64,000 nt of DNA from Pontiella desulfatans (GCF_900890425.1 NZ_CAAHFG010000002.1:1054001-1118000), one strand, 5' to 3'. Shown: positions 46,880 to 56,137, counted from the first letter of the stretch. Numbers and translations are program-made. The notes: generated by a model not told the origin, from the sequence alone.

Positions 46880-49729
46880 ATGTGGGACGCGTGTAGAAGC
46901 CATGTTGGGGTAGTTCGGGGTCTTGTGCTGATGGCAATGGTGCTTTTGGCGGCGCAAAGCCGTGGAAAGGGCGTAACCCAGAGCCAGCTTTCCAGACTCG
47001 ATCCGAGTACGGAATCGACCAGTGTTTTGCTGGAAACCTCGAAGGAACTGCTGAAGAACGACCAGCTTGAGGATGCGTTGCCGTTTCTCGAGGAAGTCCT
47101 GGTTCGGCTGGAAGGCGACGAGGAGAAGAAGGCGCGCCAGACGCTGGCCTTCACCCTCTACCAGCTGGCCTACTGCCAGATGAAGCTGGGTGAATATGTT
47201 TCCGGCGCACGCAACTTTGTCCGCTTTTCCGATGAATTCCCCGAAGATCCGCAGCAGGAGTCGGCCCGGGTGATGGCGGCGCAGTGCTTGACCATGGTCC
47301 AGCAGTGGCCGACGGTGGAGGAGCAGTCGGCGATTGTTTTGCAGAATGCGCGGCTTGCCGAAGACCTGAAGATTCCGGCGACCCAGCTATTGGCGGAAGC
47401 GCGCTACCAGCAGGAAAAATGGGCCGACGCAACGCGTCCGTTGATTTCCCTTTTCCGGATATCCAAGGAGGAAACGGTTCGTGCGGGGGCGGCGGTGATG
47501 CTGGTGACCTGCTATGTGCGCCTCGACGATTTCAGCAACCTGTTCACGTTTTTGCCGCATTGCGACGAGGCGGCGCGCCACGATGTGGGCCTGAACGTGG
47601 CCCTGCTGGAGGCGGGTGATTCGCACTATAATAAGGGGGAGTACCAAAAGGCGCTCCTGCTCTATCGCCTGGTGCTCACCAAGAAGGAGCTGGTGCAGCA
47701 CTATGAAAACCGCCTGCGCACCGTGAAGGGCCAGATGAAGCCGTTCGTGGCCGGGGGCTCGCAAACCCTTTCCGATTTCAAGGAAATGCAGCGCAAGCAG
47801 CAGCAGCTCTTCGATCGGCTCAAGAAACATTACCAGGTCATTACCAATTTCCAGGACTACGACATGGACGTGATGCTGCGGACGGCGCAGTGCTACAACG
47901 ACCTGGAGCGCAACTGGCCTGCGCATGCGATCTATCTGCGCATCTACGACGAAAACCCCACCAACTCCCTGGCCGACCAGGCGCGTTTCTCGGCGTTTGC
48001 CGTGATGCTCGACGAACGCGAATGGGCGCTGGCCACCGCCGAGGGCTATGATTATGTGAAAACAAGCCCCGATGGCGAGTTCGTCGATGATGTGACGCTG
48101 AACCTGATGCAAGTGCATATGCAGCAGGAGCAGTTCGACCTCGCCTACGACATCGGCAAAAAAGGACTGGAGCTTTCCCCCGACCACAAGCATATCGACC
48201 AGGTGAAGTATTTGATGGGCTACATCCGCTTCATGCAATTCGACTATGCCGTGGCACTGGAAAACTTCCGCGAAATCCTCAAGCGCTGGCCAGACAGCCG
48301 CTACTACGAGTCGGCGGAATACTGGCAGTCGATGTCGCTCCTGTTCCTGGGCAGCTTTGCGGAGGCGGCGACGGCGTTCGAGGCCTATCTGACCAACCCG
48401 AAGTATAGCCCGCGCATCTACGAGGAGGACTCCTCCTATCGCCTGGGCATTGCCCAATACGGCGCGGAGCAGTATGAGGCGTCGGAGGGAACCCTCCGGG
48501 CGTTTGTGGACAAGTATCCCGAAAGCCACCTGCTGTCGGAGGCCTTTGCCATGCTCGGCGACCTGCGCGGTGCCGAGGGCGACATGGATGTCGCCCTCGA
48601 TTTCTACGCCATGGCGCGCGAAAAGGCGCTGAATATGTCGCAGGTGAACTATCCGGTGTTCCAGTCCGCCGATGTGCTCACCCGCCTGAGGCGCTACGAC
48701 GAGGTGGTTGCGTTGATGGCCGGCTATATCGGTGAGTGGGGCGAACAGGGCGATTTCGCGAACGCGGCGAACTGGCAGGGCAAGGCGTATAAGGCAAAGG
48801 ATGAATATCCGCGTGCGCTGAACAGCTATTTTGAGCTCGTGAACCGCTTTGGCAACAATGCCAACCTCGGCGGTGTCGACCTGATTTTGAATGAGGTGAT
48901 TTCCGACTATAAGAGCGAAGAGTGGTCGTCCTACCGGGAAATCATCAAGGATCGGCTCGATGTGCATCTGAAGGCGGCCTCCGACAGCAACCAGCGGACG
49001 CTGGAGCTGCAGTATCAGACGGTGTTCGCCACCATTCTTTCCGGGCCCGAGCGCGAGCCGTTTGTTGACTCGGTCGTCCAGGCAAAGAATGTGCCTGCAT
49101 CCGGCGCGAACACGCTGGTGCTGATTGCGCGGGAAGGCGTGAAACGCGAGGATTGGGAGACTGTGCACGAGGCGAGCGCCCGGTTCATATCGAACTTCCA
49201 GGTTTCGAACAACATGCTCTACATCATGCTGGCCAACCTGGATGCGCTAATCAAGGAAGGCAGCTATGACGACGCGCTCGACCTTTCCGAAGAGATTTTG
49301 ATGAAGTTCGGCTACAGCAAGTCGGTGGGCTGGGCGCGTAAGCGCCGCGGCGATGTCTACCGTCTTCAGGGCAACTATGACCGTGCGCTGGAAGCCTATA
49401 AAGAGGTCTTGGGGATCCGCGAATGGCGCGGCGAGCTGACACCCGAAGCGCTCTATTGCTCGGGGGTCTGCAAAATGGAATTGGGAGAGACGGCGGAGGC
49501 GTTTGCCTATTTCCAGCGAATCTACGTTTTGTATGGGGACTATGTTGAGTGGGTTGCGCCGGCCTATGCCAAGAGCATCCTGTGTCTGGAAATGCTGGGT
49601 GGCCACGAGCAGGATATCCTTAATACCTACAGGGAAATGCTCGCGAACGAGGCGGTTGCGGCCACGCCCGAGGGCATCGAGGCCGCCCGGAAATTTGCGG
49701 AGCTTGCCCCTGCGGAGGAAGTGCTATGA
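46880..49729 (+). CDS. Exported TPR-repeat protein of an ExbB/ExbD operon
   Basis: 949 residues. The N-terminus gives a signal-anchor (VVRGLVLMAMVLLAAQS); ATG 46880 has no clear ribosome site and 46931/46937 are alternatives. The rest is TPR-like helical hairpins throughout, such as ALPFLEEVLVRLEG, YQLAYCQMKLGEY, ALLLYRLVLTKKE, AVALENFREILKRWPDSRYYESAEYW, YRLGIAQYGAEQYEASEGTL and GDVYRLQGNYDRALEAYKEVLG. No enzyme motif is seen. It overlaps the next TPR gene by ATGA and heads an operon with ExbB- and two ExbD-like genes, so it is probably a periplasmic scaffold driven by, or passing proteins to, that motor. Confidence 0.85.
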   Translation: MWDACRSHVGVVRGLVLMAMVLLAAQSRGKGVTQSQLSRLDPSTESTSVLLETSKELLKNDQLEDALPFLEEVLVRLEGDEEKKARQTLAFTLYQLAYCQMKLGEYVSGARNFVRFSDEFPEDPQQESARVMAAQCLTMVQQWPTVEEQSAIVLQNARLAEDLKIPATQLLAEARYQQEKWADATRPLISLFRISKEETVRAGAAVMLVTCYVRLDDFSNLFTFLPHCDEAARHDVGLNVALLEAGDSHYNKGEYQKALLLYRLVLTKKELVQHYENRLRTVKGQMKPFVAGGSQTLSDFKEMQRKQQQLFDRLKKHYQVITNFQDYDMDVMLRTAQCYNDLERNWPAHAIYLRIYDENPTNSLADQARFSAFAVMLDEREWALATAEGYDYVKTSPDGEFVDDVTLNLMQVHMQQEQFDLAYDIGKKGLELSPDHKHIDQVKYLMGYIRFMQFDYAVALENFREILKRWPDSRYYESAEYWQSMSLLFLGSFAEAATAFEAYLTNPKYSPRIYEEDSSYRLGIAQYGAEQYEASEGTLRAFVDKYPESHLLSEAFAMLGDLRGAEGDMDVALDFYAMAREKALNMSQVNYPVFQSADVLTRLRRYDEVVALMAGYIGEWGEQGDFANAANWQGKAYKAKDEYPRALNSYFELVNRFGNNANLGGVDLILNEVISDYKSEEWSSYREIIKDRLDVHLKAASDSNQRTLELQYQTVFATILSGPEREPFVDSVVQAKNVPASGANTLVLIAREGVKREDWETVHEASARFISNFQVSNNMLYIMLANLDALIKEGSYDDALDLSEEILMKFGYSKSVGWARKRRGDVYRLQGNYDRALEAYKEVLGIREWRGELTPEALYCSGVCKMELGETAEAFAYFQRIYVLYGDYVEWVAPAYAKSILCLEMLGGHEQDILNTYREMLANEAVAATPEGIEAARKFAELAPAEEVL

Positions 49730-50541
49730 AATTGACGGCTTCCATTCTTCTTGTTTTTGGCTTGGCATCGGCGGCCCTGGCTCAATCGCAGTATGCGGCG
49801 AAGGTCACGGTGAACAGCGGCAATTCGTTCGTTGTTAAAAAGCTGATTATCAAGGGCGATCGGCTCTTCCAGGAAACCGGGAATTCCTCTTCGTCGCTCT
49901 CCATGGTCAGCGCAATCGAGTTTCGTTTTTCGGGCATCAGTTTGTCGCTGTGCGAGAAGATGTTCAATACGGGCGATCGAAAGTCGCTGGAAGGATTGCT
50001 TGAGCAGTCCATCGGGCCGGTGGCGGAATACAGTTATCTGCCGACCAATCTGGGGGAGTATCTGCTTTGGATGCTGAAGGCGCAGTATTGGAATAAAAAC
50101 ACGGCCGGTGCGGGCAAGACCATAGGCCAGATCCGAGCCGCGAAAAACCAGGCCGACATCGATGTCGCCAGCCTCTATTTTGCGATGATGCTCATCGACC
50201 AGGGGAAGATCCCCGACGCGAAAAGGGTTTTTGAAAGCGTCGCCGCGCCGGAGGATGTTTCGGTGCCGATGGCTGAATATATCCGGGGCAAGATCGCCCT
50301 TGAAAAAGGGGATCCCCGCCAGGCCATGCAGCATGTTGCCCGCATCCTGGCATTCCATAGCCGCGATCCGGAATGGATGGCGCCGGCCACGGTGCTCGAA
50401 GCGCGAATCTACCAGCAACTCGGCCAGCCGGAGAAGGCCGACGCGGTGGCCAACGAACTTATGATCGCATATCCTGGTACGCAATGGAGCAAGCTGGGTG
50501 CACAAATCAAAAAAGAATCAATGGGAAACGCAGGAGGCTAG
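49726..50541 (+). CDS. Exported TPR-like protein, second gene of the ExbB/ExbD operon
   Basis: 271 residues. Signal peptide MKLTASILLVFGLASAALAQ. A short beta domain (~20-70: YAAKVTVNSGNSFVVKKLIIKGDRLFQ) is followed by helical repeats with TPR character (GEYLLWMLKAQYW; ADIDVASLYFAMMLIDQGKIPDAKRVFES; EYIRGKIALEKGDPRQAMQHVARILA). The start overlaps the stop of the previous gene by four bases (ATGA), and the ExbB-like gene begins five bases after its stop, so synthesis is coupled. The function is unknown; location in the periplasm is expected. Confidence 0.8.
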   Translation: MKLTASILLVFGLASAALAQSQYAAKVTVNSGNSFVVKKLIIKGDRLFQETGNSSSSLSMVSAIEFRFSGISLSLCEKMFNTGDRKSLEGLLEQSIGPVAEYSYLPTNLGEYLLWMLKAQYWNKNTAGAGKTIGQIRAAKNQADIDVASLYFAMMLIDQGKIPDAKRVFESVAAPEDVSVPMAEYIRGKIALEKGDPRQAMQHVARILAFHSRDPEWMAPATVLEARIYQQLGQPEKADAVANELMIAYPGTQWSKLGAQIKKESMGNAGG

Positions 50542-50545
50542 TGCA

Positions 50546-51310
50546 ATGAAAAAAGGATATCTTGGAGTCGTGGCAATGTTGGTGTTGCTGGTGGGGATGC
50601 TCGTTCCAATCGCAAGTACGCTGGCGCAGGAAGCCGGTGCTGCCCCTGCGGTGGAGCAAGAGGTTGAGGTTGCGGACACGGTCACCTTCGGTGCGCTCAT
50701 CAAGCAAGGCGGCTGGGCCATGTATCCCCTGGGTCTTTTCTCGGTTGCGATGTTCTATTTCATCATCAGGAATTCGCTCCTGCTACGTGAAAAAAATATG
50801 CTTCGTGCCGATCTCAAGGGAGAGATTGAGGCGCTGATGGCCAAGCGGGATGTGGCCGGGGTGCGCGAGCTGTGCGCCGCGAACGATAGTTTGCTGACCG
50901 CCGTTCTGGACGCTGGCATGGAGCGGATTTCCGAAGAGCACGCATACGATGCGCAGCACGTGATGGACGCCATCGAAGAAGCCGGCAACGAGCAGATGGT
51001 TACCTTCATGAAGCCGATCAATTTTCTCTCGATCATTGGCGGGACGGCTCCGATGCTGGGATTGCTCGGTACGGTCTCCGGTATGATCAAGGCGTTCTCG
51101 ATCATCGCGCAGGGCGGCATGGGCGACCCCGGCAAGCTGGCCGGCAGTATTGGCGAGGCCTTGATCACGACGGCGACGGGCCTGGTGATTGCGATTCCGG
51201 CAATGTTCGCCTACTTCCTTTTCAAAAACAACTTCATCAAGAGCATGTCGACCATGGGGCGCATGGTCGGCCACTACCTGAACATTTATCGCTACGCCAA
51301 GGTTGACTAA
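50546..51310 (+). CDS. MotA/TolQ/ExbB family proton channel protein
   Basis: 254 residues from ATG 50546 with AGGAGG 8 bases upstream. There is an unusual N-terminal signal-like helix (LGVVAMLVLLVGMLVPIASTLAQ) and a ~20-residue periplasmic segment before the standard three-helix ExbB core: ALIKQGGWAMYPLGLFSVAMFYFIIR, then a cytoplasmic stretch, then the paired helices with PINFLSIIGGTAPMLGLLGTVSGMI and ITTATGLVIAIPAMFAYFLF. It makes a proton-driven motor with the two ExbD-like proteins encoded directly downstream. Whether it serves TonB transport, Tol-type envelope work or another task cannot be told; no tonB gene is present in the operon. Confidence 0.93.
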   Translation: MKKGYLGVVAMLVLLVGMLVPIASTLAQEAGAAPAVEQEVEVADTVTFGALIKQGGWAMYPLGLFSVAMFYFIIRNSLLLREKNMLRADLKGEIEALMAKRDVAGVRELCAANDSLLTAVLDAGMERISEEHAYDAQHVMDAIEEAGNEQMVTFMKPINFLSIIGGTAPMLGLLGTVSGMIKAFSIIAQGGMGDPGKLAGSIGEALITTATGLVIAIPAMFAYFLFKNNFIKSMSTMGRMVGHYLNIYRYAKVD

Positions 51311-51327
51311 ACCACCGGGGGCAATCC

Positions 51328-51759
51328 GTGAAATTCAGGATTCCAATCGAAGGCGGCGACGACGACATCAACATGGCTCCCATGATTGATATGGTCTTTC
51401 TGCTGTTGATCTTCTTCATGGTGGCTTCGCATATGGCCAAGATGGACCGCACCCCCGTTGAGCTGCCGGTGGCCAATAAGTCGATCGTGCCCGAAAACGC
51501 GCGCGATCGGCAGTTGATCACCATTCGTTCGCGGGATGCGACCGGCGAGGAGGTTGATATTCTCATGAATCTCAAGTTGATCGAGGTGGAGGCCATTACG
51601 CCTGCGGTGCAGAAGCTTCTGTCTGAAAACGAAAATGCAGAGGTGTATCTGCGCGCCGATCGCTACGCCAGGCACAAGCACGTCAAGGAAGTCATGGCGG
51701 CCTGCGCCGAGGGTGGGGTGGCCAGTGTGATTTTCGCAACGTTTGAGTCGGGGAAATAA
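51328..51759 (+). CDS. ExbD/TolR-type membrane protein (first copy)
   Basis: 143 residues with a GTG start at 51328, preceded by a GGGGG-containing site. N-terminal GDDDINMAPMIDMVFLLLIFFMVASHMAK is the single membrane helix with the proton-carrying Asp (MIDMVF). The C-terminal ~95 residues form the periplasmic peptidoglycan- or partner-binding domain. It is 17 bases from the ExbB gene and 2 bases from a second ExbD-like gene, giving the ExbB-ExbD-ExbD order frequently seen in Gram-negative Bacteroidetes-like and PVC bacteria. Confidence 0.93.
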   Translation: MKFRIPIEGGDDDINMAPMIDMVFLLLIFFMVASHMAKMDRTPVELPVANKSIVPENARDRQLITIRSRDATGEEVDILMNLKLIEVEAITPAVQKLLSENENAEVYLRADRYARHKHVKEVMAACAEGGVASVIFATFESGK

Positions 51760-51761
51760 GC

Positions 51762-52202
51762 ATGAAAGCCTGGATGGACGAACTCATCAACGAAAAGGCG
51801 GAGTTGCAGATTGCCCCGCTCATCGACGTGGTTTTCCTGTTGCTGATCTATTTCATGGTTAGCGCTCGCCTAAAGCGGCCGGAGGCCGACCTCACCTTGG
51901 CGCTGCCGGGGGCGGTTTCGGTTTCGACCCAGCTTGAAATGCCCGATGAGCAGATCATCGAGGTGACGGCCGATGGGAAGATTATTCTCAACAACAAGGT
52001 CTATGCCTCGCAGGATAAATCCGATCTGGCAGGGTTGGAGTATACGCTCCTTCGTTATAGCCAGGCGGCCAAGCTCTCCAAGACCAAGGCGATGATTACG
52101 ATTGCCGCCGAAGACGACGCCGTCCATGAGCGGGTGGTGGATGTGCTCAATGCCTGTGCCGGTGCACAAATCAAGAATGTGACGTTTGGTTCGGTGAATT
52201 AA
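51762..52202 (+). CDS. ExbD/TolR-type membrane protein (second copy)
   Basis: 146 residues. The membrane helix ELQIAPLIDVVFLLLIYFMVSARL contains the conserved Asp (LIDVVF). The periplasmic domain follows. It is only loosely similar to the first ExbD in the rest of the sequence, so the motor probably uses an ExbD heterodimer. It ends four bases before the 3' end of the convergent rnhC gene, closing the operon 46880-52202. Confidence 0.93.
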   Translation: MKAWMDELINEKAELQIAPLIDVVFLLLIYFMVSARLKRPEADLTLALPGAVSVSTQLEMPDEQIIEVTADGKIILNNKVYASQDKSDLAGLEYTLLRYSQAAKLSKTKAMITIAAEDDAVHERVVDVLNACAGAQIKNVTFGSVN

Positions 52203-52206
52203 AAGG

Positions 52207-53154
52207 TTAGCTGGGCGACGGCAGGTCTTTTCGCGAATAGCCGACTTCCGCCAGGACTTTGTCCGTGGTTTGGAAATGGCATTTGGCGGTGTCGAGCAGG
52301 ATTCCTGGGCCCTTGTAGGCCACCAGTTTCTCGGCCTCGCGCCTAACCTTTTCAGAGGCGCCTTTTGGAACCTCGAACCCATGCTTCTTGCCCATCTGCA
52401 TGAGGGCATAGACAAATCCCGCACGGGCCAGGATCGAGGCGGCCGCCACGGCGGGGTCGGACTCGGCCTTGGTGCGCTGGTCTAGCTTGATTTTCTTGCC
52501 TTTGTCCATCAGTGCCCGTTCGATCAGGTGTGCCGAGCCAAACTTGTCGGACAGCGCGCGCGGGCAGTCCGGTACTTTTTCGAGCAGGTCCTCAATGGCG
52601 CGGGCGTGTCCCCAGGCCAGTATTTTGTTGACGTTGCGGATCTTGGAATACATGCGGTTGTAGGAGCGGGGGCCAATGGTTACCATGGCGCAACGGTCGC
52701 CCAATAGTTTGCGGATGTCGCGTGCCATGTTGAGTGCCACGTTGTCGGACGAAATCTTTTTCGAGTCGCGTACACCCATTTCCCGAAGCTTTTCAACGAG
52801 CCCTTCGTCAACATAGGCGGATGCGATTACCAAGGGTCCGAAAAAATCGCCCTTTCCGCTTTCATCGATACCCATATGGGGTTTGAAGGCCTCAGGGTCA
52901 TGCAAGTCCTCGTAGCCAACGATGGCTTCCTTGAGGATTTCGGTTTCGAGGGTGAATGTGACCCATTCCTGGGCGGCCTTGCCTTGCACGAGCAGTTTCC
53001 CCGAGTTGTATAGGTTGATCCTGCAGTCGGCGATGGAAACGGCAATCTGGGTGTGCGGAACCTTTTCCGGTAGATATTTGGAGCCCGCTAGCACGCGCTT
53101 TAGTTCTTTTTGCTGTTGTTCATCGAGTTTGTAGCTGAAAGAGTTGGTTTTCAT
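52207..53154 (-). CDS. rnhC: Ribonuclease HIII
   Basis: 315 residues from ATG 53154; ATG 53166 is an alternative, and neither has a clear ribosome site. The N-terminal ~90 residues are the TBP-like substrate-binding domain that marks RNase HIII rather than HII. The catalytic domain begins IGIDESGKGDFFGPLVIASAYV (Asp-Glu pair, extra GDFFGP of HIII), with DSKKISS, a DKFGSA Asp, and the late ESDPAVAAASILAR. It removes RNA from RNA-DNA hybrids. It is convergent with the ExbD gene and divergent from the exopolysaccharide locus. Confidence 0.94.
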   Translation of the reverse strand: MKTNSFSYKLDEQQQKELKRVLAGSKYLPEKVPHTQIAVSIADCRINLYNSGKLLVQGKAAQEWVTFTLETEILKEAIVGYEDLHDPEAFKPHMGIDESGKGDFFGPLVIASAYVDEGLVEKLREMGVRDSKKISSDNVALNMARDIRKLLGDRCAMVTIGPRSYNRMYSKIRNVNKILAWGHARAIEDLLEKVPDCPRALSDKFGSAHLIERALMDKGKKIKLDQRTKAESDPAVAAASILARAGFVYALMQMGKKHGFEVPKGASEKVRREAEKLVAYKGPGILLDTAKCHFQTTDKVLAEVGYSRKDLPSPS

Positions 53155-53252
53155 AAAACAGTCCATGGTAAATAAAGGCCGTATTAAATACCAAATAGGG
53201 TTGGCATCACAAAGGCGCATTTCGATGGAATCGTGAGACAAAGGATCAAAAG

Positions 53253-53699
53253 GTGAAAAAGACGTACCGTAGATTGTTTGTTATCCTGTTTTTTTTCGGT
53301 GTGGCACCGCACGTGTTCTGCGCGGAAAAACAGGTGGATCAGAGTCCCATCCCAACCCATGCGGATGCCGCAATTGTTATCGCAAAATTCTCGGGTTTGT
53401 TCGATCGCTACGTCTCCAGTAACGCCTCGCTGAGCGAGTGCGTATCGTTTCTTAATAAGAAAGGGGTATATTTTGGTTTGCTGGAAGTTGTTAGTGGTAA
53501 AGAGTTTACAGTTCATGATTGTGCCCGTGTTCTGGGCCAGGCCGAGCTCGTTTTTGCGGCAGAGGCCCAGTATGATTTAGGCAAAGTAAAGTTGCCTAAA
53601 GACATTGATTCATGGGAAGAGTTCTGTATTATGAATCACGTGCAATATGTTGAAGCGTATAAGGCCATTACTCAGTCAGTTGCATCGACGCGTCAGTAA
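53253..53699 (+). CDS. Small secreted protein of unknown function
   Basis: 148 residues with a GTG start, AAGGA 7 bases upstream. Signal peptide LFVILFFFGVAPHVFCAEK. The mature part is mostly helical with three Cys residues (SECVSFL; HDCARVL; FCIMNHVQ). I do not recognise a family. The sequence has lower GC and weaker codon bias than the housekeeping genes nearby. It starts an exopolysaccharide-type locus that goes on with two other small exported proteins, an outer-membrane barrel and Wzc/Wza-like proteins. Confidence 0.7.
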   Translation: MKKTYRRLFVILFFFGVAPHVFCAEKQVDQSPIPTHADAAIVIAKFSGLFDRYVSSNASLSECVSFLNKKGVYFGLLEVVSGKEFTVHDCARVLGQAELVFAAEAQYDLGKVKLPKDIDSWEEFCIMNHVQYVEAYKAITQSVASTRQ

Positions 53700-53772
53700 G
53701 CGAGTTAGTTTTCCTTGCGTCTGAAAGAGTATTTTTATATTTATACGGAACTTAACTTAAGGATTAGGGGTT

Positions 53773-54324
53773 ATGAATAGACAGAGTTTTATCGCCGGGT
53801 TGGTTGTTGCGGTTTTGGCTTCCAACGTTTTTTTCAGTGTTGCGCAAGCCCAGGAGGCTTCGGCCACCAGCGATGCCGAGATAGCCATACAAGCGGCGGA
53901 GGAGGCCGTTAACCAGGCCCGTGTTGCCATCGAAAAGGGCAAGGAGTTGATCGCGCAGATCCCTGAAGATTCTCCCCTTATGGAAGATGTCGCGGAGGTG
54001 GTTCAGGCCGCGTCAGAGAATTGGGCGGTTGCGGTCGATTCGTTGAAGGGCTCCAAGGAAAGCGCCGCGAAGATTGCGAACGCCAGTAGTGAAGAAATCT
54101 CTAAGGACTTCGCATTGCTCTCCAAGGTCAATGCGGGGGTTGCGCTTTCCGGTGCGAAGGTTGTTCAGATTGCCTTGTCCTATATCGAGGCCATTGCCAC
54201 GAATAAAACAGAGTCACTGGATATTATTCGCCCTGCGTTGCAAGATGCCATGGCGGCATCTTCACAGGTGCAGTTTAACTACGACCGCGTTAAGAACCTC
54301 ATTACCGAAAAATATTCCAAGTAA
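53773..54324 (+). CDS. Small exported helical, alanine-rich protein
   Basis: 183 residues. Signal peptide (IAGLVVAVLASNVFFSVAQAQ). The mature chain is a run of helices rich in Ala, Glu, Lys and Ser (AEIAIQAAEEAVNQARVAIEKGKEL; VAEVVQAASENWAVAVDSLKG), with coiled-coil character and no Cys. AAGGA-type ribosome site. Followed 11 bases later by a second Ala-rich gene, and upstream by an AT-rich leader that probably holds a promoter. Function not recognised; cotranscription with the polysaccharide genes suggests an envelope or secretion accessory role. Confidence 0.7.
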   Translation: MNRQSFIAGLVVAVLASNVFFSVAQAQEASATSDAEIAIQAAEEAVNQARVAIEKGKELIAQIPEDSPLMEDVAEVVQAASENWAVAVDSLKGSKESAAKIANASSEEISKDFALLSKVNAGVALSGAKVVQIALSYIEAIATNKTESLDIIRPALQDAMAASSQVQFNYDRVKNLITEKYSK

Positions 54325-54335
54325 AGGAGCCGATC

Positions 54336-54893
54336 ATGAAGAAAATCCTTACATTTAAAATTGGTGTTGTCGGACTGACTGCACTTGTACTTGCCTCTCA
54401 GGCCAGTGCGGTTGATCAGGCCGCCGCCGCAGGTACCCTTGCCCAAATCTCCGTTGTTGCCGTTCAGGCGAAGGCCAACCTTGTCGATGCGGCCGGCAGT
54501 GGCGACATTGCGGCAATCGAAGAGGCCCAAAAACGGGCCGATGCCGTGGATGCCGCTGCTTCCGAAGCACGGGAAGCTTATTCTGTGCTCGAGCAAGCAA
54601 AGAATGCCGGAGACGAAGATGCCGCCGCTGCTGCCGAAGATGATATGAACAAGGCGGCGCAGAAGGCCCAAGATGCGTTGAATGGCGTTATTCCGGAGGA
54701 TACGGCAAAAGAAGTTGCGGCGTGGAAGGAATCGAAGACCAATACGGGTGGTGGTCCGGGAAATCCCTATGTCCCCAATCCTCGTCGAATCCTTTGGGGA
54801 ACAACGCTTAGCCAGGACATTATGGAAAGCCAGTGGGACACGATTTTTGCTTCTGGTAGAGGAATTGGCGACAGGGATGCAACGCCGGAATAG
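54336..54893 (+). CDS. Small exported alanine-rich protein with C-terminal glycine/proline tail
   Basis: 185 residues, AGGAG ribosome site, signal peptide (VVGLTALVLASQASA). The first ~110 mature residues are helical and Ala/Asp/Glu-rich with heptad-like spacing (AANLV-type; AIEEAQKRADAVDAAASEAREAY; ADDDMNKAAQKAQDALNG). The end (NTGGGPGNPYVPNPRRILWG and on to GRGIGDRD) is extended and basic-aromatic, unlike the coiled part. It resembles the previous gene in composition, so the two may form a pair. No family recognised; the tail could be a docking segment for the barrel protein encoded next. Confidence 0.65.
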   Translation: MKKILTFKIGVVGLTALVLASQASAVDQAAAAGTLAQISVVAVQAKANLVDAAGSGDIAAIEEAQKRADAVDAAASEAREAYSVLEQAKNAGDEDAAAAAEDDMNKAAQKAQDALNGVIPEDTAKEVAAWKESKTNTGGGPGNPYVPNPRRILWGTTLSQDIMESQWDTIFASGRGIGDRDATPE

Positions 54894-54949
54894 TCGTTCT
54901 TTATTAAAAACGTTTGGGTTTACACAGGTTGTTGAAGGGAGTTTAGGAT

Positions 54950-56137
54950 ATGAATAAAGGAACGATTCACGTACTCATTGCCATGTCACTGGTTGGAGCG
55001 TCGGCATTTGCGGCCAAGGAGCGGGTTATCCGGTTCCAAAACCATGTTCGGTTGGGATATGATAGCAATATTTATGGTACTGCAGATGCTGAAGGGTCGG
55101 CCTTCTTGACCGATATTGTCAACCTTTCAGGAAAGATGAACTTTTCAAGTCGCACGGATGCCTTGGTCTACTGGCAACCTGAATTTCAATATCGCTTTGA
55201 TGCTGATCCGAAGTTTATTACCTATCAGGATCTGTATGGCCGTTTGAATCATGCCATGTCCCAACGGGCGTTCCTGACGCTGTCGGATCGGTTCCGTTAT
55301 CAACAAAAGGAAGGTCAGACGGGGTTAGTTGGCGGTGGAGTCCAGGACTTTAACCAAAACTATATCGAGAACGATTTGCAGGGGGCGATTGACTACACGC
55401 TGAGTTCGAAGAACTATCTCAAGGTTGGGGGGGGCTATGAAGTCCGCGTGTGGGATGATAGCGAGTATGGTAAAGGCACGAAGAATAACGATTATAACCA
55501 GCTTACGGCTGATGGTTCGTTTATTCGCCAGTTCAAGCCGAACAAGACCCAGGGCATGGCAGGAATCAACTATGTGAACAATGAGTTTGCCGGGGACCGT
55601 GGGGGATATGATTCGGTGACAGTGCTCGGTGGCGTAGACCAGAACTTCAACAAGAATGTCACTGGATATGGACGGTTGGGATGGTCTTTCAATACTGTTG
55701 ATGGAAAGGAAAGTTACGATACTTCATCACCCTATCTTCAGGCCGGGATGGAGGTTAATCCCACCGCGAGAACCAGTTTTAATGGTTCGATGGGCTATTC
55801 CATGTACCGGTCGGAAAACTCGGTATACAATGCCCAGAACCGTTTCAATGTTGGGTTGGGTGCCAAGCATGATATCACGGCCAAGATCAGCTTGGTGGGT
55901 TCCTTCACGTATAGCTATAGTTTGTACAAGAGCGATTATGCTGCTGATGTTGATGGTACTGTTGATGTTCCTGCTGGTGATGTCGACGACAACTATCTCA
56001 CGTTGGCGTTGCGGTGTTCCTACCAGGTCAATCGCAACAACTTCCTGGAAGCCGGCTATCTCTATGCGAACCGCTTTTCCGATTTTACCGATTGGGATCG
56101 GAATCGGGTCGATTTGGGATGGCGCCTAAGACTCTAG
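54950..56137 (+). CDS. Outer-membrane beta-barrel protein of the exopolysaccharide locus
   Basis: 395 residues. Signal peptide MNKGTIHVLIAMSLVGASAFA. The mature part is a string of alternating amphipathic strands ended by aromatic residues (HVRLGYDSNIYG; SGKMNFSSRTDALVYWQPEFQYRF; TLSDRFRYQQ; YLKVGGGYEVRVWD; GSFTYSYSLYKSDY) and finishes with a barrel C-terminal strand RVDLGWRLRL. The layout resembles the EpsL/OmpL-type barrels found with Wzx/Wzy-style loci. It precedes the Wzc-like kinase gene, separated by a terminator. Confidence 0.8.
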   Translation: MNKGTIHVLIAMSLVGASAFAAKERVIRFQNHVRLGYDSNIYGTADAEGSAFLTDIVNLSGKMNFSSRTDALVYWQPEFQYRFDADPKFITYQDLYGRLNHAMSQRAFLTLSDRFRYQQKEGQTGLVGGGVQDFNQNYIENDLQGAIDYTLSSKNYLKVGGGYEVRVWDDSEYGKGTKNNDYNQLTADGSFIRQFKPNKTQGMAGINYVNNEFAGDRGGYDSVTVLGGVDQNFNKNVTGYGRLGWSFNTVDGKESYDTSSPYLQAGMEVNPTARTSFNGSMGYSMYRSENSVYNAQNRFNVGLGAKHDITAKISLVGSFTYSYSLYKSDYAADVDGTVDVPAGDVDDNYLTLALRCSYQVNRNNFLEAGYLYANRFSDFTDWDRNRVDLGWRLRL

